A stretch of DNA of 64,000 bases from JAXMBN01 sp046349875 (GTDB lineage: Bacteria > Planctomycetota > Planctomycetia > Pirellulales > Pirellulaceae): the NCBI GenBank assembly GCA_046349875.1, contig JAXMBN010000005.1, forward strand, positions 1-64,000, written 5' to 3'. The notes below the pieces were generated by a model that saw only the letters and a program-made list of their open reading frames with translations, did no database searches and had not been told where the DNA came from. Below are positions 17,161 to 25,803 of this stretch, in pieces. A program made the position numbers and the translations under genes. Numbering within the stretch: the stretch's first letter is position 1; each line of letters starts with the position of its first letter.

Positions 17161-17661
17161 ATGCCCAAACATAATTCCGCGCAAAAACGCGCCCCCATTT
17201 CGCTGCTCGATCGTTTCTCCGAACGTCCTTTGTCCGAAGTAGCAGAATCAACTCTCAATCGTGGCGAAATGCCCGAACTCGATCTGGAAGCCGCCATCTT
17301 CCGCGATATTTGCTGGTTGCTTCATACGACAGCCCTGGCTTCCACGCAGGACCTCTCCCGCTGGCCACAGGTTCAAAAGAGCGTCCTCAACTTCGGAGTG
17401 CTAGCTCTTGCTGGCAAAACTTCGTTGCAATCGAGCGTCACGCTGATCGAAAAGTCGCTCCAACGAGCCATTCAAATGTACGAACCGAGACTTCGACGAG
17501 AGAGCGTGCAAGTCCGAGCGATCGTCGATCCTCGTTGGCAAAACCAACGAACCCTCCCCATTTCGATCTCTGGGGAGTACTCAGATGGAAACTCTCCCAA
17601 TTTATTTGAAATCCGAGCGTTGCTCGACCTCGAAACGGGTCGATTAGAAGTGCAGTCTTAG
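17161..17661 (+). CDS. tssE: T6SS baseplate wedge protein TssE (gp25-like)
   Basis: A 166-residue TssE, homologue of phage T4 gp25 that initiates sheath assembly on the baseplate. Visible features are the N-terminal SLLDRFSERPL motif (residues 14-24), the helical domain RDICWLLHTTA, the VLNFGVLALAGK stretch equivalent to the S/N-x-x-N-x-G-x-x-D/A strand of the family, and the beta-rich C-terminus with FEIRALLDLETGRLE. The start ATG has a strong AGGGAGGAAG ribosome site. The spacer to tssF is about 190 bases. Confidence 0.93.
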   Translation: MPKHNSAQKRAPISLLDRFSERPLSEVAESTLNRGEMPELDLEAAIFRDICWLLHTTALASTQDLSRWPQVQKSVLNFGVLALAGKTSLQSSVTLIEKSLQRAIQMYEPRLRRESVQVRAIVDPRWQNQRTLPISISGEYSDGNSPNLFEIRALLDLETGRLEVQS

Positions 17662-17848
17662 CGGTTCTTCCAATTCTGCCGTCAATGAGAAATTGCAGGT
17701 TTGCTTGCATTCGATTCACTTGATGGGCGAATCAAGTTAGCTTGCACAATGTATGAAGGTGCTCGCGAGCTGACGAAGACCCGCAAGGACGATGGTATCT
17801 GCATGGATGCGGTACCCCAATCAAAACTCATCTGCTGGATGATGACGC
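17662..17848. other. tssE-tssF spacer
   Basis: A 187-base gap with no supported gene. A 7-bp hairpin (ACTTGAT 17718-17724 with ATCAAGT 17731-17737) is present. No clear promoter or RNA gene is seen. Confidence 0.35.
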
Positions 17849-19753
17849 ATGGACGCCGCCTTTCTCGATCACTTTGATCGCGAACTCTCGTATCTGCGCG
17901 AGATGGGTAGTGTCTTTGCTGAACGCTATCCGAAGCTCGCCGGGCGTTTGGGGCTCGACGAGTTCCAATGCGCGGACCCCTTTGTCGAACGACTCCTCGA
18001 AGGATTTGCCTTCTTGGCAGCTCGCGTGCATCGCCGCATGGATGCCGAGTTTCCTCAGTGGACTCGGGCTTTGTTCGAGACCATCTATCCGCACTATGTC
18101 CGCCCGATTCCGTCGGCGGGCATCTTCCAACTGCAACCTGCACAGAATGAAGGTTCGCTCTTGGATGGATACATCGTCCCTCGTGGCACGCGTTTGATGG
18201 CGGCTCCAGCCCATGGACAGCAAACGGGTTGTCGATTCGATACGACCTGTGATCTCCATTTGTGGCCTATCCGTTTAGAACACGCTCATTTCTTTTCGCG
18301 GGAATCGACATCCCACGTTTCAGTTCCCAGTTCCTTTCACGATAGCTCCATCCGCAGTGGCCTCTGGCTAACCTTTCATTCGACGGTCCCCGTTCCGCCT
18401 GGCAAACTTTGTCTCGACCAATTGCGGCTTTACTTGCGAGGTGGTGACGTCGCTCATTGCCTTTATGAAACCCTCCTCGCCAATACGGTCGCCATCGCTT
18501 GCAGTGGAGAACCAACTGCCAATCTTCGACCAGAATCTTGGACGCCTCTGCCAATCGATCGGCTTCGACCAAGTGGATTTGGAACGGAGGAAGCGTTGCT
18601 CCCACAAGATGAACGATCCTTCTCCGGCTATCGATTGCTTCAAGAGTATTTTCAATTGCCTGAAAAATTCCTCTTCGTAGAACTCGACGGACTTCAGCCC
18701 ATCTGCAGAAACATGCAGGGACAGCAGTTTCATGTATTGCTCGGCTTCACGACGGCGCCAAGTCGACTGATCGAGCGAGTCAACAACGAGCATCTAGCGC
18801 TCCATTGCGTTCCCGCCATCAATTTGTTTCCCAAAAGAGCTGATCGCGTTCACCTGGATTCACGACAACACGAACACCAAATCATATGCGATCGAAGTCG
18901 ACCTCTTGATTATGAAATATGGTCGATCCAGTCGATGGCGGCACACTCGAGTGCTTCGCAACTGGAACGCGAATGCTTACCCCTTTATGGTTCGCCAACA
19001 GAGTCCTTTCCAGCGGACTCACCTTCGCACGACAAAGATACGCTTTTCTACGCCATCGATCGTCGGTCGACCATCGAGGGAACTCGTACCTCCCAGAATC
19101 CACGGTCGTCCTACATGGGAACAGAGGTCTTCGTGAGCTTGGTGGATCTCCAAACATCCTCCTCCTTGTCTTCCTACCAACAGATTTCGTCCCTGGTCTA
19201 TTGCACCAATCGCGACCTTCCCTACCTTGCACCCGAAGGAGGATGGAGACAAGCATTTCATACGGTGAATGGCGGTCCTATCGAAAAGGTTCAATGCTTG
19301 ACCGGCCCGACTTCGCCTCGACTTCCCTTGGTTCGCGACGAAGGCGAAACCGCTTGGAGATTGATTCGCCATCTCACACCCAACTATCTGTCGTTGGTCG
19401 ATGATGTGGGCGGTGCAAGTCTCCTTCGATCGATCCTTCAGCTCTACTGTGAACCGTTGGATGCGGCAACACTGCGGCAGATCGGTCGCATTCGACATGT
19501 GCAACATCAATCCATCGTCCGTCGCGTTCCTAAATCGGGACCCTTGACCTTTGCTCGCGGTATCGAAATCGAACTAACGATGGATGAAGATCACCCTGAG
19601 TCGAGCGAAGTCTTTTTGTTGGGTTCGATCCTGGAGCAGTTTTTTGCTCGATTTGTTTCCGTCAATAGCTTTGCCGAAACGCATTTGATTTCAGCCAGAC
19701 GAGGCAGCGTCTACCGCTGGCCCTCGCGCATGGGCACGGCCTCGAGACTTTAA
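17849..19753 (+). CDS. tssF: T6SS baseplate subunit TssF
   Basis: A 634-residue TssF (VasA/ImpG family), which with TssG and TssE builds the baseplate wedges. The N-terminus is diagnostic: a short lead, then FDRELSYLREMGSVFAERYP (about 9-28), RLGLDEFQCADPFVERLLEG, and FETIYPHYVRPIPS. Residues about 365-410 form a low-complexity Ser/His-rich insertion that is less conserved. The C-terminus carries ARGIEIELTMDEDHPES and FLLGSILEQFFARFVSVNSF, as in the family. Length is normal (about 590-640). tssG starts 72 bases later. Confidence 0.94.
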   Translation: MDAAFLDHFDRELSYLREMGSVFAERYPKLAGRLGLDEFQCADPFVERLLEGFAFLAARVHRRMDAEFPQWTRALFETIYPHYVRPIPSAGIFQLQPAQNEGSLLDGYIVPRGTRLMAAPAHGQQTGCRFDTTCDLHLWPIRLEHAHFFSRESTSHVSVPSSFHDSSIRSGLWLTFHSTVPVPPGKLCLDQLRLYLRGGDVAHCLYETLLANTVAIACSGEPTANLRPESWTPLPIDRLRPSGFGTEEALLPQDERSFSGYRLLQEYFQLPEKFLFVELDGLQPICRNMQGQQFHVLLGFTTAPSRLIERVNNEHLALHCVPAINLFPKRADRVHLDSRQHEHQIICDRSRPLDYEIWSIQSMAAHSSASQLERECLPLYGSPTESFPADSPSHDKDTLFYAIDRRSTIEGTRTSQNPRSSYMGTEVFVSLVDLQTSSSLSSYQQISSLVYCTNRDLPYLAPEGGWRQAFHTVNGGPIEKVQCLTGPTSPRLPLVRDEGETAWRLIRHLTPNYLSLVDDVGGASLLRSILQLYCEPLDAATLRQIGRIRHVQHQSIVRRVPKSGPLTFARGIEIELTMDEDHPESSEVFLLGSILEQFFARFVSVNSFAETHLISARRGSVYRWPSRMGTASRL

Positions 19754-19825
19754 TGAGCGAGAGACTGAGCCCATGTATCGCGTGGTCGATGAGGATTCCG
19801 AGTTTTTGAGAATGAGGCGTTAGAC

Positions 19826-20902
19826 ATGGAACCCAGTGCGATTCCCTACGACCTCACCCCAATACTCGCGGGTGAGTCCCACCGTTTTTCATTCTTTCAA
19901 GCTCTGCGAGAAATCGAACGCGCTCATCATCATCTTCCACGTATCGGGCATGCCCATCGTCCGTCCGAGGAAGCTGTCCGCGTTCAACAGCCCGCAGCGT
20001 TAGGCTTTGCTCCATCGACCATCGACCAAGCCGAAGAGATCGACGGCAAGTGGGAAATTCAACAACGATTCTTTGGTTTGCTCGGTCCATCGGGTCCACT
20101 TCCATTGCATTTGACCGAAATCATTCGCAACCGAGCACGCCATGCGAATGATGATGCCCTCCAATCGTTCCTCGACTTGTTCCATCACCGCATGGGTATT
20201 CTGTTCTATCGAGCATGGAGCAGTGCGAGGCCCGCGGTACAACACGATCGCCCCGAAGAAGATCGATTCGCCACCTATGTGGGCGCATTGATAGGAGTTG
20301 GACAAGGTCAAGATGCTGCCTGCGATGCTTGGTCGAATCATTCCAAAGTGTTCTTTGCGGGACACCTGGGGGCGATGCATCGCCACGAAGAAGGATTGGC
20401 TTCCATTTTGCAATCCAGCCTTGGTGTGCCCGTATCGATTGAATCCTTCGCATTGCAATGGCTACAACTGAAGTCCGATGAATGCAGTCGTCTCGGTTCC
20501 CTTGGACATTCCAAGCTTGCTTCGCGAAGCCCAACTGCGCAACCCATGAACGCGCTTGGTCAAAGTGCCGTTCTCGGACAGCGTGTGCCAGACCGACAAA
20601 GCTGTATCGAAATCGTTATAGGTCCAATCGATTTCACTTTCTTTGAACGATTGATGCCAGAGGCGTCGCTTCGACCATTCTTGCGAGCCATCACGAAACA
20701 CCATGCCGGCCCAGAAATCGATGTTCGAATCAAGGTCCTATTGAAGCAAGATCAAGTTCCCCAGCCCTGCCTGGGAAAGATGGGATCTCTCGGGAGAAAT
20801 GCTTGGATTCAAAGTCGGCCTGTGGATCGCGATCGCGATGACTTTCAATTCAGCCTCGGCCAAATATCTCCGACACCCATCCCTTCGGAGGCCGCAGCAT
20901 GA
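19826..20902 (+). CDS. tssG: T6SS baseplate subunit TssG
   Basis: A 358-residue TssG (VasB/ImpH family). The family features are SFFQALREIERAH near the N-terminus (about 22-34), the RFFGLLGPSGPLPLHLTE block (about 82-99), NDDALQSFLDLFHHRM, and GCC-like C-terminal strands with LGQSAVLGQRVPDRQS and KHHAGPEIDVRIKVLL. It forms with TssF the (TssF)2-TssG wedge heterotrimer. Its stop overlaps the vgrG start (ATGA), indicating translational coupling. Length is normal for the family. Confidence 0.93.
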   Translation: MEPSAIPYDLTPILAGESHRFSFFQALREIERAHHHLPRIGHAHRPSEEAVRVQQPAALGFAPSTIDQAEEIDGKWEIQQRFFGLLGPSGPLPLHLTEIIRNRARHANDDALQSFLDLFHHRMGILFYRAWSSARPAVQHDRPEEDRFATYVGALIGVGQGQDAACDAWSNHSKVFFAGHLGAMHRHEEGLASILQSSLGVPVSIESFALQWLQLKSDECSRLGSLGHSKLASRSPTAQPMNALGQSAVLGQRVPDRQSCIEIVIGPIDFTFFERLMPEASLRPFLRAITKHHAGPEIDVRIKVLLKQDQVPQPCLGKMGSLGRNAWIQSRPVDRDRDDFQFSLGQISPTPIPSEAAA

Positions 20903-22854
20903 AACCAAGTCAGAAGGATGGGCCTGTGGGGATCTACTCCCACCTGGGCGATGACGTGCTCCTTGTAACAAGCCTCCGTTGGAAAGAACGACTCGGTGCA
21001 ACCTTTGAAGGCGTATTGGATCTCATCAGCGATGATGACTCGATCGATCTTCAATCGATGCTCAAGAAAGTGATCTCTGTTCGCATTGGATACCCGGAAG
21101 ATGAAGCCTGTTGGCTGTCCGGGTTTATTTCACGATTCGAGTCGGTGGGATTTCAAGGCGAATATGCGCAGTACCGCGCTACCGTAACTTCAACCTCAGG
21201 CCTGTTAGAACGAACGGGTGGTTGCCGTGTCTTCCAAGAATTCACCACCATCGACATCATCAAGAAGATCTTCAGCAAACAAGGTTTCAGTGGTCAACTC
21301 GAATCCAAAGTGACCGAGACGTACGCGAGCCGCCCCTACTGCGTGCAGTACGCCGAATCCGATATTCACTTCTTGCATCGGTTGATGGAAGAGGAAGGCA
21401 TCTATTACTTTTTCGAATACGCCAAAGACAAACATACACTCGTCTTGGCAGATGATATGTCGGCTCACGCGCCCCCAGCTGGATATGACAAGATCCCCTA
21501 TCGAAGCCTCTCTCCAGATGGATTGGACGAATACCTTTCCAAGCACATCTCGGCCCGTGAGTTTGGGATCGGCTCGGTCGCGTTAACCGACTACGATTTC
21601 GAGAAGCCACGTACGCCATTGTTGGTCTCTCAAAAACGCAATGTCGACGATGCTGACTTTGAATGGTTCGATTACCCAGGACGATATCTCGACGTGGATG
21701 CGGGACAACGCCTAGCTCGTATCCGAACGGAAGCAGAGGATTCGCTTCGAAGTTGGGTCAGCTTTCAAGGCAATTGCAAAGGCCTTCGCGCGGGTCAAGT
21801 GATCGAAATCGAAGGGCATCCTGCAGATGCAGTGAATCAAAAATACTTGATCACAACATCGGAGCTCTCCATAGAAGCGGCCAGTATCGTTGCCGGTGAA
21901 CCTCAAGAGTTTCAAGCCAATTGTTCGATTCGATGCCAACCTGTACTCGTTCCTTTTCGATCACCACTCCACACGCGACGTCCACACATAACAGGACCCC
22001 AATTGGCCACCGTCTGTGGCAAAGAAGGTGAAGAGATTTGGACCGATTCCTATGGAAGAATCAAAGTTCAATTTCCATGGGATCGCGATGGGAAGTCCAA
22101 CGAGAATAGTTCCTGTTGGATTCGCGTATCGCAAGCCGCAACTGGCAAAAACTTTGGTGCGATGAATCTGCCGCGCATCGGAGATGAAGTCTTGGTCGAG
22201 TTCTTGCATGGGGATCCCGACCAACCAATCGTTACTGGCCGTGTCTTCAACGCCGAACGCATGCCTCCCGAAGAGTTGGCGACCGCACAGGCGAAATCGG
22301 TGTTTCGAACGCGGAGTACCAAAGGAGGCGATGCCGCAGCATTCCATGAATTGACCTTCGATGACACCAAAGACAGCGAGTCGATCTTGTTCCATAGTGA
22401 ACGCGACTTCCTCCGCACGGTCGAGAATAACGATACGCTCAAAGTGGGCTTCGACAAAATGTCACCTGGAGATCGAACGTTAGAGATCTACAACGACCAA
22501 CAGGTAACGATCGGTAAAGGAAGTGGAGCGGGTTCGTACAAAGTCACCGTTCAAAAGGACTTTCAGTACGAAGCTGTCCAAGGTTCATTCCTTCTCAAGG
22601 CGGCCACCTCGATCGTGCTGGAGTGTGGAAGCTCCAAGATCTCGATGACCCCATCGGCCATCGAAATCACATCTCCCAGCATCACGCTTAAAGCGGACTC
22701 GGCCATCCAAACCAAGTCGGTAAGTTTTCAGACACAGGCCACAACAGTCGCGGTACAAGCGGACGCCTCCCTTGACCTCAAGGCCAATGCCCAATGCACG
22801 TTGAGTGCTGCCGGGAACACACAGATCAAGGGTGCAATGGTTCAAATCAATTAG
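20899..22854 (+). CDS. vgrG: T6SS spike protein VgrG (TssI)
   Basis: A 651-residue VgrG, the trimeric spike at the tube tip. The gp27-like N-terminal module contains VGFQGEYAQYRATV and YCVQYAESDIHFLHRLMEEEGIYY-type sequence (seen as YAESDIHFLHRLMEEEGIYY). The gp5 OB-fold is seen around residues 375-430 with SYGRIKVQFPWDRDGK and NSSCWIRVSQ. The C-terminal beta-helix is built of short repeats from about residue 570 and ends at MVQIN, so there is no effector extension. GGAGG lies eight bases before the ATG. A PAAR protein is encoded two genes downstream. Confidence 0.95.
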   Translation: MKPSQKDGPVGIYSHLGDDVLLVTSLRWKERLGATFEGVLDLISDDDSIDLQSMLKKVISVRIGYPEDEACWLSGFISRFESVGFQGEYAQYRATVTSTSGLLERTGGCRVFQEFTTIDIIKKIFSKQGFSGQLESKVTETYASRPYCVQYAESDIHFLHRLMEEEGIYYFFEYAKDKHTLVLADDMSAHAPPAGYDKIPYRSLSPDGLDEYLSKHISAREFGIGSVALTDYDFEKPRTPLLVSQKRNVDDADFEWFDYPGRYLDVDAGQRLARIRTEAEDSLRSWVSFQGNCKGLRAGQVIEIEGHPADAVNQKYLITTSELSIEAASIVAGEPQEFQANCSIRCQPVLVPFRSPLHTRRPHITGPQLATVCGKEGEEIWTDSYGRIKVQFPWDRDGKSNENSSCWIRVSQAATGKNFGAMNLPRIGDEVLVEFLHGDPDQPIVTGRVFNAERMPPEELATAQAKSVFRTRSTKGGDAAAFHELTFDDTKDSESILFHSERDFLRTVENNDTLKVGFDKMSPGDRTLEIYNDQQVTIGKGSGAGSYKVTVQKDFQYEAVQGSFLLKAATSIVLECGSSKISMTPSAIEITSPSITLKADSAIQTKSVSFQTQATTVAVQADASLDLKANAQCTLSAAGNTQIKGAMVQIN

Positions 22855-22902
22855 GCATCTATCCTTTAGACGCAGTGACTTAGACGTTCATTCCAAAATA
22901 TC

Positions 22903-23787
22903 ATGACGATTCTCCTCGAATGCGAAACCAATCGAACGAAGCAACGCTGGCTGCTCCGCAGTGGCGAATCGGCTCGAGTCGGTAGTTCGCCCTGGGTGGA
23001 ATGTAGCATTGCAATCGACCCAGATCTCCATCCAGAGCACTTCGAGATTCGCTACGAAACGCCGATCCAAATCCATGCTCTTCAGGAAGCGACTTTAGTG
23101 GTGAATGGTCTTCCACAACCGTCGTTGACTTTGGAATCCTCTGGTTCATGGAATGCAGGACAGTCGCGTTTTCATATCCAATGCGTCCAACCATCCATCC
23201 CTGCGCGACTGCAGAAGCATGAGTTGGCGGAGCCCGTCGCAGTAGCATGGCAAATACGATACGGCCTCGACGCCAATCGTGAATTCACCGAATCGGCATT
23301 TCAATGCATCGAGAGCGAGCCTTCATTGGGTGAGGCATTGGATGCCCTTCGAGCAACGGAGCAACTTTGGGAAGCGTTTCGCTTGGCATTTTGCTGCTTG
23401 GAGAATAGGGCGAGTATCGCATTCCTTTTCGAGTGCTTCTTACCGATGGGTCGTCCCCTGTCGCCGACATCACAGACACAATTCGAGTCCTGCCTGAAAG
23501 ATCCATCGGCAGAACGAGCTTCGGTGATTCGCGACGGCTTGACGGCTTGCGATCGCAATCATGCTTGGACATGGCTCTGCACCGCACTAGCATGGCAGTA
23601 CGCTCCATTTGCGGCCCCACCGTCGGCGCCGGTCATGGCTCCTCCGCATGTCGTTCGCAATTGTATGATTGCATCGCTTCAATTAGCACCGTTGACCTTT
23701 GGTCCTCGCGTCTTGCTCTCGAAGTGGTTGGATGAACTGAAAGCGATCGTAGAACGCAACGATACCCATGCAAGGAGGAACTCCTGA
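22903..23787 (+). CDS. FHA-like / DUF6931-like T6SS accessory protein
   Basis: A 294-residue protein. Residues about 1-105 look like a degenerate FHA-type beta-sandwich (RVGSSPWVECSIAID, then HPEHFEIRYE), with the canonical FHA Arg/Ser/His/Asn pattern only partly kept. The C-terminal 150 residues resemble DUF6931: a helical repeat, then NHAWTWLCTALAW and a APPSAPVMAPPHV-type proline motif followed by a helix of IASLQLAP type. Proteins of this kind sit beside PAAR genes in some T6SS clusters, so a role as spike adaptor or loader is likely but unproven. It overlaps the PAAR gene by one base (TGATG). Confidence 0.6.
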   Translation: MTILLECETNRTKQRWLLRSGESARVGSSPWVECSIAIDPDLHPEHFEIRYETPIQIHALQEATLVVNGLPQPSLTLESSGSWNAGQSRFHIQCVQPSIPARLQKHELAEPVAVAWQIRYGLDANREFTESAFQCIESEPSLGEALDALRATEQLWEAFRLAFCCLENRASIAFLFECFLPMGRPLSPTSQTQFESCLKDPSAERASVIRDGLTACDRNHAWTWLCTALAWQYAPFAAPPSAPVMAPPHVVRNCMIASLQLAPLTFGPRVLLSKWLDELKAIVERNDTHARRNS

Positions 23788-24086
23788 TGCCTCCTGCAGC
23801 CCGACTCAACGACATGCATCAATGCCCGATGGTCACCCCTGACGTGCCGCCGGTACCGCATGTGGGAGGTCCTATCAATGGTCCTGGCGTTCCGACGGTG
23901 ATGGTCGGTGGACTTCCCGCATCCGTCTTGGGTGACACTTGCATCTGTGTCGGTCCACCCGATTCGATCGTCAAAGGATCTGCTACGGTGATGATCGGCG
24001 GAAAGCCTGCCGTTCGCGTCGGTGATTCCACGGCCCACGGAGGTTCCATCGCCATGGGATTTCCAACTGTGGACATCGGAGGTTGA
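23787..24086 (+). CDS. PAAR-domain spike tip protein
   Basis: A 99-residue PAAR protein, which caps the VgrG trimer and sharpens the T6SS spike. The family repeats are visible: PAARLNDMHQCP at the start, VMVGGLPASVLGDTCIC in the middle, then VMIGGKPAVRVGDSTAHGG and a last VDIGG. The His and Cys residues (His10, Cys12, and later Cys and His) fit zinc binding as in known PAAR proteins. It is a minimal PAAR with no effector domain. AAGGAGG precedes the ATG, which overlaps the upstream stop. Confidence 0.95.
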   Translation: MPPAARLNDMHQCPMVTPDVPPVPHVGGPINGPGVPTVMVGGLPASVLGDTCICVGPPDSIVKGSATVMIGGKPAVRVGDSTAHGGSIAMGFPTVDIGG

Positions 24087-24088
24087 AG

Positions 24089-24496
24089 ATGGCACCCTTC
24101 ACTCGCGATCCCAACTCTCACGACACGTCACCAAAGAGCGACCGATCGACTCCAACGGTTACGGCCCATTCATCCGCTCGTTCGCACCTTCGCGCATGGA
24201 ACCCTCCTAGTACATCAGGGCGTTACCATTGGAACCGCCTACTGCTGGGATGTCTTTGCATTGGCCTTCTAGCAGGCTTTGCCAAACTATTGCAAAGCCC
24301 CTACGAACGCGACGCCATTCATTTGATGGTTCTCGCACCGAGGTATCGCGTTCAATCGATCTCGATAAAGCACCTTCGCTGGATCAAGCTCATCTCTGGG
24401 CCAGTCGCAATGGCGAGTACCTTCGAGGCCGTGCCACGCATGCTGGCATTCTCTTGGAAGATAAAACTAGAGTGGATCAACAAGAGATCCATTTGA
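24089..24496 (+). pseudogene. Second giant caspase-like protein, fragment 1 of 3 (N-terminus with membrane anchor)
   Basis: The first reading frame of a gene that seems to span 24089-28955 in three frames. From the ATG at 24089 (3 bases after the PAAR stop) it encodes a Ser/Thr-rich cytoplasmic lead and a membrane helix (RLLLGCLCIGLLAGFAKLL, about residues 48-66), then ERDAIHLMVLAPRYRV. The sequence after about 24360 in this frame is no longer protein-like, while the next frame continues with SIDLDKAPSLDQAHL. The anchor followed by a beta strand matches the start of the giant protein at 1702. The break is explained by one missing base near 24345-24362. Confidence 0.6.
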
Positions 24497-25803
24497 CGAG
24501 CGACCTTCGCGGACGAGCCTTTTCTCGAGCATCCACGCTCGTCGTTTACGTCTGTGGTGTATTGGCGATCGATGACGCGTCCCCTGCCCTTTGCGAGACA
24601 TCCCGGGATGCCATGCACCAAGGCCCTAGACTGCATATGCTCTCTTTGCTCGAGCAGCTCGATCAAACACGCTGCAAACGGATCGTACTCTACGTCGATG
24701 CGGTAGCACCTCACTCCAGCGGCCCCTCAGGAATCGCAGTACCTTGGATCGTGGAAGAGTTTCAAGAAGCTCTTGAACGAAAACTCGTGCAGCTCAAAGG
24801 GACTGCGATTTCCGTTCGCATGGCTTTTCATGACGAATCAATCCCTAAAAGCTCGCTTCATTCCGCATCTGCCGATTGGCTTCGACGTTGTATCGAAAAA
24901 CTCCAACTCAAACGGCAATTGGATTTACACGAGTTTCAATGGATACCTCAAGGCACGATTTCAACATCGAGTCCGGAACGCGAATCATCATCGAATTTTC
25001 TAGTCCTATCGAGCCCTCATTGGGAACCTCCTCAGGGTATTGTTCGTCTCGGAAGATTACCAACGACGGAATCCTCGGAACCGATGGAACCCACAAAACC
25101 ATCCAAGGCCGCAGGCGATCAGGATCATCTTGAATTGGTCGAACAAGGAACCACCCAAGAAGTTCTATCGATCTTTTGTACGATCCTCGAACGGTGGAAA
25201 CAAAAGCCACAAAGGGACGCACTCCCCGCGTTGTATTTGGACGCGCCCATGGCCCTGCGCGACCGCTGCCCTGTTGCCATGGAAGCCCTTGAGAATCACT
25301 ACGTCGATTGGCGACAGTCTTTTGAAAATGGTGACGCGGTTCGCGATGATCGACCTCTTCGACGGCTGGTTGCATCGATGCTCAAGCTCGAAGATGGCAC
25401 TACCATCGATCCTCAGTTATCACCATGGCAACACGATGCACTGAAATGTTTGCGACCTAGGTCGCTGCCATCTGTGCAAAGCTGGACCGCGGAGGCGGTA
25501 TTGCAATCGTATCGCGTTTTACCATTGATGCCTCATCCTGCTCCTGTCCCTTTGGCCGACTTCTTACAGCATCTCGATGGCTCACCGAACCCTGTTGATT
25601 TTCAAGCCTACCTTCATTCGATGGAGAATGCGAATACAACGTCGGAAGAGATCCAATGGGCATCACAGATTCTGTCCACACGTCGCCTTGAATGGTCTCT
25701 CCAACGGGAACTCATCCGCAATCGCCTACTCAGTTCGCGATGTGCTTGCAGGATCCGGCTATCTGGGAATTCTCTCGAAACCTGTTTGAACAAGCAGAAT
25801 TAG
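24229..25803 (+). pseudogene. Second giant caspase-like protein, fragment 2 of 3 (caspase-like domain)
   Basis: Meaningful sequence in this frame runs from about 24355 to 25735. It contains STLVVYVCGVLAIDD followed about 40 residues later by RIVLYVDAVAP, aligning with PLLIYINLHGVVD and VILLCES of the protein at 1702, so it is the same degenerate caspase-like domain. The His/Cys dyad expected of an active caspase is not evident. A helical region follows, ending in RRLEWSLQRELIRNRLL; the next frame then continues with QFAMCLQDPAIWEFSRNL. The first 40 codons and the last 20 of this open frame are out-of-frame translation. One missing base near 25725-25740 joins it to fragment 3. Confidence 0.55.

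Noticed and set aside
24229..25803. Programmed -1 frameshifting as the way to read the second giant gene
   Set aside because: No convincing slippery heptamer with downstream structure was noticed at either switch, and the same kind of break occurs in uvrA and bioA, so missing bases are simpler.
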